64,000 bases of DNA from Halioxenophilus aromaticivorans. Its GTDB lineage: Bacteria > Pseudomonadota > Gammaproteobacteria > Pseudomonadales > Cellvibrionaceae. How positions within the stretch are numbered: the first letter of the stretch is position 1; the number at the start of each line of letters is the position of its first letter. Position numbers and translations under genes: made by a program. Positions 27,594 through 36,725 of the stretch are shown one piece after another. A model generated the notes under the pieces. The model ran no database searches, was not told the DNA's origin, and worked only from the letters and a program-made list of their open reading frames with translations. The DNA lies in NCBI RefSeq assembly GCF_042850945.1, contig NZ_AP031496.1, positions 4,030,001 to 4,094,000 on the forward strand. Reading direction: 5' to 3'.

Positions 27594-27623
27594 AGCCTGT
27601 TGATAATCAAAACTCAGCAGGCT
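27594..27623 (+). terminator. Terminator-like hairpin after the crotonase
   Basis: AGCCTGTTGA pairs with TCAGCAGGCT (10 bp including one G-T pair) around a 10-nt loop, 91 nt after the stop. Only TTGTCT follows, so strength is uncertain. Confidence 0.4.
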
Positions 27624-27882
27624 TGTCTCTCCATTGTACAAAAATCTGACTATTGACCCAGCGGCACGTATCCAAACAGTGCTCACTGTTTACCGCGATT
27701 ATCGACCAAATGACGGCTGTATCACCTTACTCTACACAACCGTTTAAAATGGTGGCGATCAACCACTCAACGAACCATGCATCTGGGCAATTTGCAGTCA
27801 TATTGGACAGCCCCACATTGTTTTACTCCAAGGCAAACATCTTTTGAGTGCTGGCGAGTAAAACCTCTCTATACTCACCACC

Positions 27883-27904
27883 AAAATGACACTTTTGTCA
27901 TTTT
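27883..27904. promoter_or_regulatory. Palindromic operator before the lipocalin-like gene
   Basis: Perfect 9-bp arms AAAATGACA / TGTCATTTT with a 4-nt centre, ending 37 nt before the ATG at 27942. Typical size and place for a TetR- or MarR-type repressor site. No second copy was found in the window. Confidence 0.5.
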
Positions 27905-27941
27905 AATAATTTAATAACTATAATTTGCGTAGGGCCACACC

Positions 27942-28994
27942 ATGACTCAAAGCGATAACGCGTACGATTATCCCGTCACCGACGACGCCAGCCACGTTGA
28001 TAAACTGCCCAGTTCAGACAATGCAGAGCACTTTCAAGACCATGCAGGGCTGTTCCTTTGGGGCACCGCAGGAGACGTCGATCTATTCTTTGGCGCCACC
28101 ATGTACCATGTTGGCGGCCGCAAATGGGGGTTCGACGACGGCGCCCTCAATCAAAGCTTCCTTATGATCGTGCCAAACAACCAACAAGACCGGGAGATGT
28201 CCGATAATACATTTATCTCCAACCGCTTAGACCCGATGCGCCGTTTTGATTTTCACGAATCAATCGAATCGGACAAAGTAATCTGGCAAGCGGGTAATCG
28301 CGTGATGACCTTTAGCGCCCCGACCTGGACCGTAAAAGGAGAACACTTTGGTATCGACTTGGATATTACCTTCACAGCAGAAGGCGCTCCCATTCCTTAC
28401 CATGGCGATTGGGCAGGCTTAACACAGCGCAAAGTCGCCGGTAACGAAGTGCTCTGTAAAGGTGAAGGCAGCTGTACCGTCGACGGAAAAACGTATACGT
28501 TGGAAAAGGGTTTTGGCGTACGCGAGCGTACCTTTCTTGGTCGTGACTTTGACGTACCTTCTCTTTTGGGCGTGGGCCAAGGTTACCTATGGGGCTGGAC
28601 ATTTACCCACGGACTTAAAGTCTTCTTCTTTAAGCAAGGTGGCTCTGGCCATCAGGCTGGCCGTGTGTTTCTGGATGGTCAAGTTATTGATTTTGACGGT
28701 GAACATACCACCACGGAAATTTTGCAGGACTGGACAGATCCCTTAACACACGAAACGCGAGCCACCCGGATGAAACTGCACATGAAGTCTGAGCAGGGTG
28801 AACTGGCGTTGGAACTTAATACTTGGCGGCGAATGATATTTGGGTTTCATTTACTCGAAGCGTATACCACCCACACGGGTAAGCAAGGCCGCGCAAGCGG
28901 AAAATTCACCTACCCCGATGGCCGTACAATAACCATTGACGACGAAATCTGCTACATGGAGCACGGTTTTCCAACACCCAACATTGCGGCCTAA
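27942..28994 (+). CDS. Lipocalin-like protein (CrtC/AttH-type), paralogue of 22416-23489
   Basis: 350 residues, cytoplasmic by sequence. Shares the block order of the product of 22416, for example IWQAGNRVMTFSAPTWTVKG plus EHFGIDLDITFTAEG, then GYLWGWTFTHGLKVFFF near 215-231, and a C-terminal YMEHG matching YVEHGW there. Function unknown; a beta-barrel carrier, hydratase or isomerase for a hydrophobic substrate fits the fold guess and the context. Ribosome site AGGG 6 nt upstream. Monocistronic between two hairpins, with its own palindromic operator. Confidence 0.75.
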   Translation: MTQSDNAYDYPVTDDASHVDKLPSSDNAEHFQDHAGLFLWGTAGDVDLFFGATMYHVGGRKWGFDDGALNQSFLMIVPNNQQDREMSDNTFISNRLDPMRRFDFHESIESDKVIWQAGNRVMTFSAPTWTVKGEHFGIDLDITFTAEGAPIPYHGDWAGLTQRKVAGNEVLCKGEGSCTVDGKTYTLEKGFGVRERTFLGRDFDVPSLLGVGQGYLWGWTFTHGLKVFFFKQGGSGHQAGRVFLDGQVIDFDGEHTTTEILQDWTDPLTHETRATRMKLHMKSEQGELALELNTWRRMIFGFHLLEAYTTHTGKQGRASGKFTYPDGRTITIDDEICYMEHGFPTPNIAA

Positions 28995-29017
28995 CAGACA
29001 CCTTACTGCAGGCTACC

Positions 29018-29052
29018 ATTTCCCTCTTCAGCGCATCTCTGTTGAGGGAAAT
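29018..29052. terminator. Hairpin after the lipocalin-like gene
   Basis: Perfect 9-bp arms ATTTCCCTC / GAGGGAAAT, partly extended inside by CAG/CTG pairing, 24 nt after the stop at 28994. It also lies at the end of the minus-strand relic, so it may serve both strands. No long T-run. Confidence 0.45.
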
Positions 29053-29067
29053 CCCTGTTAGCCCTTT

Positions 29068-29451
29068 ACCATTTAACGATTCAATCAAACGATTGAGTTT
29101 ATTAAAATGCGTCGCCGTTAAAAACCCTTTAGCGTTACCCGAACGAGCCAGATATTTTTCATCGTTCTCTACCCGAGTGTAAACTATCGCTAAACGTCAA
29201 GCTGCGAATACATCGTAGTAATCGAAATTTTCGACTTTACGGCCGCTGAGCTTCTCGTAGCTAGCAATAGTGTGTTGCGTATCCGGCAATCCCACCAAAC
29301 GAGTTAATGGCTGAGGTCGACCGAGACTTGCGGCCCAATCAACATGACAATATCAGGCCAAATCGGCATTCGGGTCTCCCATATGAGCCATCTGCCAATC
29401 TAACGCGGCCGCGACGCGATTACCGTTAAACACCATGTTACCCAATCGGTC
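29068..29451 (-). pseudogene. 3' relic of an aminoglycoside-phosphotransferase-like gene
   Basis: Reading the minus strand from 29451 gives about 128 codons typical of the C-terminal half of ACAD10/APH-like phosphotransferases: DRLGNMVFNGNRVAAALDWQ (end of the HGD-type loop and the metal-binding Asp-Trp), MAHMGDPNADLA, then TIASYEKLSGRKVENFDYYDV. Two in-frame TGA codons interrupt it (at 29353-29355 and about 50 codons later). The whole N-terminal lobe is missing. The sequence directly upstream belongs to another gene in another reading frame, so this is a deletion remnant. Confidence 0.75.
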
Positions 29452-29866
29452 ACCCGCCCACGTTTGCTAGCAAATTGAGGTGACTCTTCAATGGCAGGAA
29501 TGACCGCATCAAACTCAACTTCCCAACTGTGCCCGATCTCGTTTTCCGCCAACGCCCAATACACTTTCTTCATGCCCTCTATTACGCCGTAAGACAAGGG
29601 GCCCACTTTAACTTCGGCGGTATTTGGCCTAAGTTCTCGAGAGGCCCGTAAGTTGTATTGAGTGGTATTGTCTATCGTCAATAAACCCGACGCATCATAA
29701 CATTACGATTTGTCGAGACACCAAAATGAGCGCTGAGAAAATATTTACCCGACGTATCGTGGGCACAGCACCACACATTCTCCCGCCAGTTATCACCACT
29801 GTCGGAAACATGATCAAAAGTTGTTGTCGTTTGATGACAGAGCATCTCATCGTGAGCACTTAGCAT
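29400..29866 (-). pseudogene. 5' relic of a DUF7064-like gene, frameshifted and truncated
   Basis: Starts at an ATG at 29866 with AGAGGA 5 nt upstream. The first 60 codons contain MLCHQTTTTFDHVSDSGDNW and SAHFGVSTNRNVMM, a pattern I recall from DUF7064/DUF7065 proteins of lipocalin-like fold. A stop in this frame near 29688 is followed at once by the continuation in another frame (TTQYNLRASRELRPN, WALAENEIGHSWEVEFDA, KRGRVTDW). That continuation then runs into the phosphotransferase relic. The gene is dead but its promoter region and operator survive. Confidence 0.65.
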
Positions 29867-30021
29867 GACATTCCTCTAGATTTATTGCGTTTTTGAGAAA
29901 CAACATGCTAGCTGGCCAGCACTGCTTAGTCAGTCAAGTCAGTTTTATGAACCGTAAAACTTCACACGAGACAAGGCAAAAATAAGCTGCTATTCGACTG
30001 GGCGTCAAATAAAAATATTGA

Positions 30022-30037
30022 ATTTACGAACGTAAAT
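30022..30037. promoter_or_regulatory. Palindrome ATTTACG-AA-CGTAAAT
   Basis: A perfect 16-nt inverted repeat, 156 nt upstream of the DUF7064-like relic and beyond the 3' end of the phosphotransferase gene. 13 of 16 positions match the site at 35061 before the indolepyruvate oxidoreductase operon. Confidence 0.5.
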
Positions 30038-30139
30038 ATGTTCTGCACACAATACATTCTGATGGCAAGACAAGGCATGGAAAAAGCGCGCGCCACACCC
30101 TAAGGCTGAGTGCAAGGGGCGCTCTGAAGTGGCTAATCG

Positions 30140-31375
30140 CTACAGCTCGCCACGATCGATCATCGCCTGTATACCGCTGGCGATTTCGCGCGCACCTTCT
30201 CCCAACCGGGTATTACGCCGCGCAGGCTTACCCGCGGTAAGCCGTGCAATGGTGTCGTAGTCAGCCGCTGCGGACCAAAATCGATTAACCATCTCCAGGC
30301 CGCTTTGCCCCCAGATATCCATATTCGATAACCAGGACTGCATGCCATACACCGGCCACAACTGGAAAAGATCCCAGCCTTCGTCAAAAGAACACAACCC
30401 TGAGACGTTAAAGCTGCGCAGATGATCGTAATAATGTTTAACTAAGTTCTGCCCGTCGGATCGACGTTCTTCTACGGTAAGGGCCCCCAGCATAAAATAC
30501 GTGATATCACGCCACGGAGTGCCTTTTCGTACCAACTGCCAATCCAGCCAAACGCGCTCGCCCAGCCTATCGCCTTGATTATCACGTAAAAAGCTGTTGC
30601 CCTGGTGAGAATCTCCATGTACCAGGCACAAAGGGCCGGTGTGAGTTCTTTCCAGTTCCGCCAACTCATCAAACGCGTGCAAAAATAGCTCGGGGGTTTC
30701 GTACATCCACGCAGGCAGTATGGCGTTATAACTCGGCTTGGCCATATTTAATTTGGCGTAATTCCAATTGCGCAGCAACTGCTCAGTATCGACGGCCGTA
30801 TTCATGGAGCGATGTAACCATGGCTGCTTAAGGGCCGCGTTATCCCACATTGCCGCATGCAAGCTAGCCAATGACTCCAACCCATGGGCTACGCCATCAA
30901 CACCCAAATGATCAAGACTGTTACCAAATTTACCGTTTGCACAACCGAGATCCTCAAGCATAACAACGCCTCGACCCGACCCATCTCCATCCCAATCGGC
31001 AAAATAACTGCGTGGCAGTGGCGCATCGAGCTGATCCTGCATCAGATAATAAAAGCGCGCTTCCAGCTCGCAAATCTCGCCGCTTTCAAACCCCTCAGAC
31101 CAATTTGACTTCAAACACACTTGGTTGGGTAAACCCAGGTTTTTGCCAACGTCATTGTACGTAAGAGCGACGCGATATTTGGTTGTGTGACTATTGATTA
31201 GCTCTACAACCTTAAATTGCTCAACCACTAAACCAGGGTAGCGATTTTGCAGTAATGACGTTAACCAAGCCGCATCTACCGCATCCAAATGACGCGGCAA
31301 GCTGCCCGATCGCTGTGGGTATGGCCTGGCATTTTTGCCAGCCCCATCCGACGAAGCCGTAGTGACTGAGACCAT
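30140..31375 (-). CDS. Ecdysteroid-kinase-like / APH-fold phosphotransferase
   Basis: 411 residues from the ATG at 31375, which has AGGGGGA 4 nt upstream; the start at 31402 has none. Protein-kinase-like fold: Brenner motif VHGDSHQGNSF (about 253-263), metal-binding Asp in VWLDWQLVRKGTPWRDI (about 279), and a nucleotide-lobe acid in ICELEARFYY. Members of this group phosphorylate small hydroxylated molecules; several occur in steroid or terpenoid gene sets without a known substrate. Follows the indolepyruvate oxidoreductase by 82 nt on the same strand, probably one transcript. Confidence 0.88.
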   Translation of the reverse strand: MVSVTTASSDGAGKNARPYPQRSGSLPRHLDAVDAAWLTSLLQNRYPGLVVEQFKVVELINSHTTKYRVALTYNDVGKNLGLPNQVCLKSNWSEGFESGEICELEARFYYLMQDQLDAPLPRSYFADWDGDGSGRGVVMLEDLGCANGKFGNSLDHLGVDGVAHGLESLASLHAAMWDNAALKQPWLHRSMNTAVDTEQLLRNWNYAKLNMAKPSYNAILPAWMYETPELFLHAFDELAELERTHTGPLCLVHGDSHQGNSFLRDNQGDRLGERVWLDWQLVRKGTPWRDITYFMLGALTVEERRSDGQNLVKHYYDHLRSFNVSGLCSFDEGWDLFQLWPVYGMQSWLSNMDIWGQSGLEMVNRFWSAAADYDTIARLTAGKPARRNTRLGEGAREIASGIQAMIDRGEL

Positions 31376-31457
31376 AAATCCCCCTAAAGAGTATCGTTTC
31401 ATTATTGTTGTTTTGACTGGCCAAACTACGGCCGCCTGAGGGCAAAACTATATCGGC

Positions 31458-34400
31458 TTATTTATCACCCTTATACTGAGTAAGTAAACGGTGCCATTTC
31501 TCTCGCGCCTGAAGCATATTTTTCTCTTTTACATGCCCATAGCCGCGAATTTTCTCCGGAATGGTGGCCAGCTCTATGGCCACGTCCATATTGTCCGAGC
31601 ACAGTGTTTGGCAAAAGTTTTCCACTAAATCTTGATAGTCGCTAACCCACTGCCGCTCCTGCTTACGTTCTTCGGTATAGCCAAAAATGTCCAGCGCGCT
31701 ACCCCGTAAAAACGCTAATTTTGCCAGGCACTTGAACACCGGTAACAACCAACCACCAAATGGCCTTTTCTGCAAATGGCCTTGAGCGTCTTTTTTCGAC
31801 AACAATGGCGGTGCCAAATAAAATTTTAATTTAAAATCTTTACCCAACTGGCCAGAAAACTGTTGCTCCAACTGGGCCTTAAACTCACGAGAAGAATGTA
31901 AACGGGCCACTTCGTATTCATCTTTGTAGGCCATCAACTTCGCTAGGTTTTTGGCCACCGCCATACTTACCGGCTCACCTCGATTCGCCGCCACCTTTGT
32001 TTCTCGCGCCGCTAACCGCTCCACTAACCGTTGATACCCCTGAGCGTACTCTGCATTTTGGTACGCCGTCAGTAATGCAACGCCGCGCTCAACGACCTCT
32101 TGTAAGGTCTCAGGCTCAATCATTATGACTGCCCGGGTATCCCGATCCACGTGCGGTAACAAACTTCGATCGTGGGCCGCTACTCGCCCCCACTCTAATG
32201 CCTCCAGATTTTTACCAACAGCCACGCCATTGAGCTCTATCGCGCGCTTGATTGAATCGAGTGACAACGGAATCCACCCTTTCTGCCAAGCGAAACCCAA
32301 CATCAAAGGGTTGGCAAAAATGCTGTCTCCCATTACCGACGCCGCAACAGCGGTGGCATCTATGTATTCACAACTGTTACCCAAAGCCCGAGTGATATTG
32401 CCCTCTGCGTGATCGCTGGGAAATTTCCAATCGGGGTCTGACAAAAATTCGGCGGCGGGTGTCAGAGCCGTATTGACCACCCCCTTGGTAACGCCAATCC
32501 GCACTCGCGACAAACAATCTACCGAGGCGGCAACAATCTCATCACAACCAATTAAAACGGAGGCCTCTGCCACAGCAATTCGAGTGGCGAAGATGTTATT
32601 CGGCTTGGCGGCAATCTGAATGTGGCTCATCACCGCCCCACCTTTTTGCGCCAGGCCAGTCTGGTCCAGTACGGTAATGCCTTTGGACTCCAAATGCGCC
32701 GCCATTCCCAGCAACGCCCCAATGGTTACCACCCCAGTACCACCGATGCCGGCCACTACGATACCGTAGGTTTGTTCCAACTCCGGTAGGTTGGGCGCGG
32801 GTAATTTCTCGAAGATCGCCGTGTTACTTTTGGCGGCCACAGGTTTTCTTAACTCACCACCTTCTACCGTAACAAAGCTAGGACAAAAACCTTTTAAGCA
32901 CGAAAAATCTTTGTTACAGGTATTTTGATTAACTTGACGTTTGGTTCCCAATGGCGTTTCCAAAGGCTCAATGGAGACACAGCCCGACGCCACAGAGCAA
33001 TCACCGCACCCTTCGCACACTGACGGGTTAATAACGGCTCGCTGGGCTGGGTCTACCATCAAACCGCGCTTGCGCCGACGGCGCTTTTCGGTGGCGCAGG
33101 TCTGATCATAAACGATAACCGAAACACCGGATTGTTCGCGCAACCTTAGCTGCACCTGCTCCAGCTCATCTCGGTGCAACACCTCGGCGTTAATTGCGAT
33201 TGTGCCCCGGTATTTTTCAGGCTCATCGGTAACGACTAATACTTCGGCAACGCTTTCAGCACGCACCTGATCCACTATCTGCGGCACCGTCAACACGCCA
33301 TCAACTGGCTGACCGCCAGTCATTGCTACGGCATCGTTAAACAATATTTTATAGGTCATATCAGCGCCGGCTGCCACCGCCGCGCGGATCGCTAACAAAC
33401 CAGAGTGAAAGTAGGTTCCATCGCCCAAATTGACGAACACATGGCGATCGTTTGAGAAGTGCATTTGCCCTAACCAACTGACACCTTCGCCGCCCATTTG
33501 GGTAAACGTCTCGGTGTTACGATCCATCCACATCGCCATATAATGGCAACCAATACCGGCCAGCGCCCGAGAGCCGTCGGGTACTTTCGTGGAGGTATTG
33601 TGCGGGCACCCTGAGCAAAACCAAGGTTTCCGCTCAATCGCTAAGCCAGACGATTTAGCCGCCTGGTCTTTCGCTTCGATGATTTCAATACGCGATAAAA
33701 TCCGCCGACGTACGCTGTCTTCCAAATCCATACGCGTCAATCGCGAGGCAATGGCCTTAGCGATGATTGCTGGAGACAATTCGTAGCGTCCGGGCAGCAG
33801 CCAATTGCCGCGTGGCTGGGACCATTCGCCCCCCGCGTTGTCGCGTTCATCAAACTTTCCGTACACACGCGGCCGCACATCTTCACGCCAATTGTAGAGC
33901 TCTTCTTTCAAGGCATACTCTAATATTTGACGTTTTTCCTCTACCACTAAAATCTCTTCCAGGCCGTCGGCAAAGGCACGAGCATCTCGCGCATCCAACG
34001 GCCAAACACACCCGACTTTCATGATCCGAATACCTAAGTTACGACAGGTATCGTCATCCAACCCGAGATCCGCCAGCGCCTGGCGAACATCTAAATACGC
34101 CTTGCCAGCGGCCATAATACCAAATCGCGCTTTAGGCGAATCAAGCACTACCCTGTTCAGCTTATTGACACGAATGTATTCCAATGCGGCATACCATTTG
34201 TAATTAAGCATGCGTACTTCTTGGTCCAGTGGTGTGTCTGGCCACCGAATGTTGAGCCCACCTTCGGGCATGTCAAAATCATCGGGAAGCAGTATTTTTA
34301 CTCGATCAGGATCCACTTCAAGCGACGCCGAAGACTCGACAACATCGGTGACACACTTCATTCCAGACCAGAGCCCCGAGTAACGGCTCATGGCCCAGCC

Positions 34401-34985
34401 ATGCAAGCCAAAATCGAGATACTCTTGAACATTGGCTGGGTAGAGAATAGGAATGCCACAGGCAATAAGAATATGCTCTGATTGATGGGCAATAGACGAT
34501 GATTTCGCGGCGTGGTCATCACCCGCCAACATCAAAACACCACCGTGCTTAGATGTACCCGCCGAATTAGCGTGCTTAAGAACATCCGCAGACCGATCCA
34601 CTCCCGGCCCTTTGCCATACCACATGCCAAACACGCCATCGTACCGGCCGTTGTTCTGTAAATTAGTTTGCTGCGTCCCCCACACTGCCGTAGCCGCTAA
34701 ATCTTCATTTAACCCCGGCTGAAAAACCACTTGGTTCTCGGCCAGCTCTTTTTTCGCCGACCACAAGGCCATATCAACCCCACCTAAGGGCGACCCACGA
34801 TAACCAGAAACGTAACCGGCGGTATTCAGGCCCGCCCGTTGATCACGCAAGCGCTGCATCAAAGGTAAACGCACCAATGCCTGGGTACCACTGGCATAAA
34901 TTTGGCCACTTTCAAGCCGGTATTTATCTTCTAAAGTGACTTCTCGTAGGGCGTGTTGTGGGGAAAGGGAAGAAACAGAATTCAT
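31458..34985 (-). CDS. Indolepyruvate ferredoxin oxidoreductase, fused alpha-beta form
   Basis: 1175 residues, the single-chain bacterial type. N-terminal pyrimidine domain (TAGYVSGYRGSPLGGVDMAL about 56-75). TPP-binding domain with WFCSGCPHNTSTKVP, GIGCHYMAMWMD and NLGDGTYFHSGLLAIR. Two 4Fe-4S cysteine clusters near 655-705 (VCEGCGDCSVASGCV, CNKDFSCLKGFCPSF). Gamma domain from about 742 (VVAGIGGTGVVTIGALLG). It decarboxylates 2-oxo acids (aryl-pyruvates) to acyl-CoA with reduction of ferredoxin. Its link to the rest of the cluster is unclear: amino-acid catabolism or a 2-oxo-acid intermediate. AGG lies 7 nt before the ATG. Confidence 0.95.
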   Translation of the reverse strand: MNSVSSLSPQHALREVTLEDKYRLESGQIYASGTQALVRLPLMQRLRDQRAGLNTAGYVSGYRGSPLGGVDMALWSAKKELAENQVVFQPGLNEDLAATAVWGTQQTNLQNNGRYDGVFGMWYGKGPGVDRSADVLKHANSAGTSKHGGVLMLAGDDHAAKSSSIAHQSEHILIACGIPILYPANVQEYLDFGLHGWAMSRYSGLWSGMKCVTDVVESSASLEVDPDRVKILLPDDFDMPEGGLNIRWPDTPLDQEVRMLNYKWYAALEYIRVNKLNRVVLDSPKARFGIMAAGKAYLDVRQALADLGLDDDTCRNLGIRIMKVGCVWPLDARDARAFADGLEEILVVEEKRQILEYALKEELYNWREDVRPRVYGKFDERDNAGGEWSQPRGNWLLPGRYELSPAIIAKAIASRLTRMDLEDSVRRRILSRIEIIEAKDQAAKSSGLAIERKPWFCSGCPHNTSTKVPDGSRALAGIGCHYMAMWMDRNTETFTQMGGEGVSWLGQMHFSNDRHVFVNLGDGTYFHSGLLAIRAAVAAGADMTYKILFNDAVAMTGGQPVDGVLTVPQIVDQVRAESVAEVLVVTDEPEKYRGTIAINAEVLHRDELEQVQLRLREQSGVSVIVYDQTCATEKRRRRKRGLMVDPAQRAVINPSVCEGCGDCSVASGCVSIEPLETPLGTKRQVNQNTCNKDFSCLKGFCPSFVTVEGGELRKPVAAKSNTAIFEKLPAPNLPELEQTYGIVVAGIGGTGVVTIGALLGMAAHLESKGITVLDQTGLAQKGGAVMSHIQIAAKPNNIFATRIAVAEASVLIGCDEIVAASVDCLSRVRIGVTKGVVNTALTPAAEFLSDPDWKFPSDHAEGNITRALGNSCEYIDATAVAASVMGDSIFANPLMLGFAWQKGWIPLSLDSIKRAIELNGVAVGKNLEALEWGRVAAHDRSLLPHVDRDTRAVIMIEPETLQEVVERGVALLTAYQNAEYAQGYQRLVERLAARETKVAANRGEPVSMAVAKNLAKLMAYKDEYEVARLHSSREFKAQLEQQFSGQLGKDFKLKFYLAPPLLSKKDAQGHLQKRPFGGWLLPVFKCLAKLAFLRGSALDIFGYTEERKQERQWVSDYQDLVENFCQTLCSDNMDVAIELATIPEKIRGYGHVKEKNMLQAREKWHRLLTQYKGDK

Positions 34986-35300
34986 AGTCAGGCCTATTCA
35001 ACGAATGCGTAATGTTGAAGCGCTACGCTTTTTATTTATTGACCAGATTCTAGGAAAGCATTTTACTATCGTAAATTTAAATATTCTGCTCTGTGATATT
35101 GATAAAACCAATACCACCATTAAGCCACAGCCGGTTAGCGCCTTTACGGTGTTTTTGATCGCGAGCGCCCTGGACCTTTCGCAACCTACTCACAACAAGC
35201 TGTGCACGGTTTATAAGTACCTTACGAACAAAACCTCTGCAGGCGCGCTAGGCACACCGACCTAACGGCCCCCAGAGGAATTACCTGGCGCGATATCTTT
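34986..35300. other. 315-nt promoter region of the indolepyruvate oxidoreductase operon
   Basis: Between two minus-strand genes. Besides the operator-like palindrome at 35061-35076 it has a short hairpin AAGCG-CTA-CGCTT at 35018-35030 followed on the plus strand by TTT, within the leader on the minus strand. A plus-strand frame here overlaps the oxidoreductase start and is not credible. Confidence 0.45.
35061..35076. promoter_or_regulatory. Palindromic site TTTAC-N4-GTAAA, shared with 30022
   Basis: Reads TTTTACTATCGTAAAT, with 5-bp arms TTTAC/GTAAA, 76-91 nt upstream of the oxidoreductase start. 13 of 16 bases equal the perfect palindrome at 30022-30037, which suggests the same regulator at both promoters. 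Confidence 0.5.
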
Positions 35301-36671
35301 TTAGTCTTTGCCCGATATCAGCGACTGCTGAGTAATGGCGTAAGGTTTTTGACCGCTCCAAGTCAGCCACACCCCAATAACCGAAGCAGGAAACGCGGTT
35401 AGCGCAATCGACCACGGCAGTGCGTTATCATCCTGAAAAACGTAATCAGTTACCAGGGCTGGTAAGGTAGGCCCCAAACCAATACCAAGAAGCCCGCCTA
35501 ATAAAAGATACAACGCGATCAACTGGCCGCGCATACGATTTGGCGTCACCTCCTGAATCGCGGCGGGCGCCGCTGTTTGAGCAATTGCCAAACCTAATAT
35601 TGCAACAAACAGCATGGCCAATGCCAGTGTGGGCGACGGCATTAGCGCCCACAAAGAAACGGTGGGAAATAACAATAACTGCCCACACAGCGTCACTCGA
35701 AAACGCGCCGCACTGTGCCCTTTAGCCGCCCATCGATCACTCACAAAGCCACTGATTAAACTGCCCACCACCCCCGCCACGGCAATTAATCCGCCCAGAA
35801 GGATCCCCGAATGAGCGATCTGCAAACCGAACTTACGAGCAAACAATACGGGCGCCCAAGCCAAGCTTCCGTAGCCAATAATAGCCAGAATCGACGGATA
35901 CACTAGCAGTCGAGAAAACGTCGCACAATGGTGTCGTAAAAACACGCACACATCTCTAATGGTTGGTAAAGCGCAATCATCAATAAGATTGGCGCCGCTG
36001 CCCTGCCGGGCAGGCTCTCGCACACTAAATAATAGAAAGGATAAGAGTAAACCAGGTACTCCTGCCGCTAAAAACACCCATCGCCACGCCTCCAAATACC
36101 CCACGCCAGGAAATACCATCCCCTGCTCGGGAATGAGTGCTAATAACGCGCCACCAATGACAAGTGATGCACCCGAGCCAATCGCAATCGAAATATAATA
36201 AATACCCAGCGCTCGGCCCCGCCGTTGAGGGACAAAATAATCGGCTATCAAAGAATACGCGGCAGGAGCCAACACCGCTTCACCCACCCCCACGCCCATT
36301 CGAGCGAGAAACAACGTGGTGTAGCTGGTCGCAAAGCCCGCCAAAAACGTCATTAAGCTCCAAAAAAGGAGACCAAAAAAAATCATATTGCGCCGACTTT
36401 TTCGGTCCACTAACCGCCCCAGAGGCAACCCGGCCAGGGTATAAACCAACGCGAATGCGTAGCCTTGAAGAAAACTAAACTGGGTATCTGAAATTGAAAA
36501 TTCAGATCGAATCTCTTCGACTAACAGAGTCGGCAATTGGCGGTCTAATTGCGATAGAATCGTGACAAAAAACAAGACGAAAACCACATACCAAGCATAC
36601 TGCTCGTTGGGATAACGCACGGTTTCTCGTTGGCCTAACAACTGAGTAGTATCCGTATGTGATGTAGTCAT
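35301..36671 (-). CDS. MFS transporter (spinster-like)
   Basis: 456 residues with about 12 predicted hydrophobic helices. N-terminal LSQLDRQLPTLLVEEIRSEF, the first-loop motif GLPLGRLVDRKSRRN (about 82-96) and a repeated GFVSDRWAAKG in the second half. Resembles spinster/hexuronate-type carriers often found beside degradation genes; likely imports an organic acid or a hydrophobic substrate. On the minus strand, 54 nt after the Bcr/CflA gene. Confidence 0.9.
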   Translation of the reverse strand: MTTSHTDTTQLLGQRETVRYPNEQYAWYVVFVLFFVTILSQLDRQLPTLLVEEIRSEFSISDTQFSFLQGYAFALVYTLAGLPLGRLVDRKSRRNMIFFGLLFWSLMTFLAGFATSYTTLFLARMGVGVGEAVLAPAAYSLIADYFVPQRRGRALGIYYISIAIGSGASLVIGGALLALIPEQGMVFPGVGYLEAWRWVFLAAGVPGLLLSFLLFSVREPARQGSGANLIDDCALPTIRDVCVFLRHHCATFSRLLVYPSILAIIGYGSLAWAPVLFARKFGLQIAHSGILLGGLIAVAGVVGSLISGFVSDRWAAKGHSAARFRVTLCGQLLLFPTVSLWALMPSPTLALAMLFVAILGLAIAQTAAPAAIQEVTPNRMRGQLIALYLLLGGLLGIGLGPTLPALVTDYVFQDDNALPWSIALTAFPASVIGVWLTWSGQKPYAITQQSLISGKD

Positions 36672-36725
36672 GAAAGATTATTCTGATCTTCAGGCCTTGC
36701 CAGGCTGGTATAATTTTTTGACACG

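Larger units (their letters stand above)
27503..27941. other. 439-nt intergenic region
   Basis: Holds a terminator-like hairpin (27594-27623) behind the crotonase and a strong palindrome (27883-27904) just before the next gene. A 64-codon frame at 27653 has no ribosome site and no recognisable content and is not called. Confidence 0.5.

Noticed and set aside
27653..27847. 64-codon plus-strand frame in the intergenic region
   Set aside because: No ribosome site and low-complexity content; the region is better explained as promoter.
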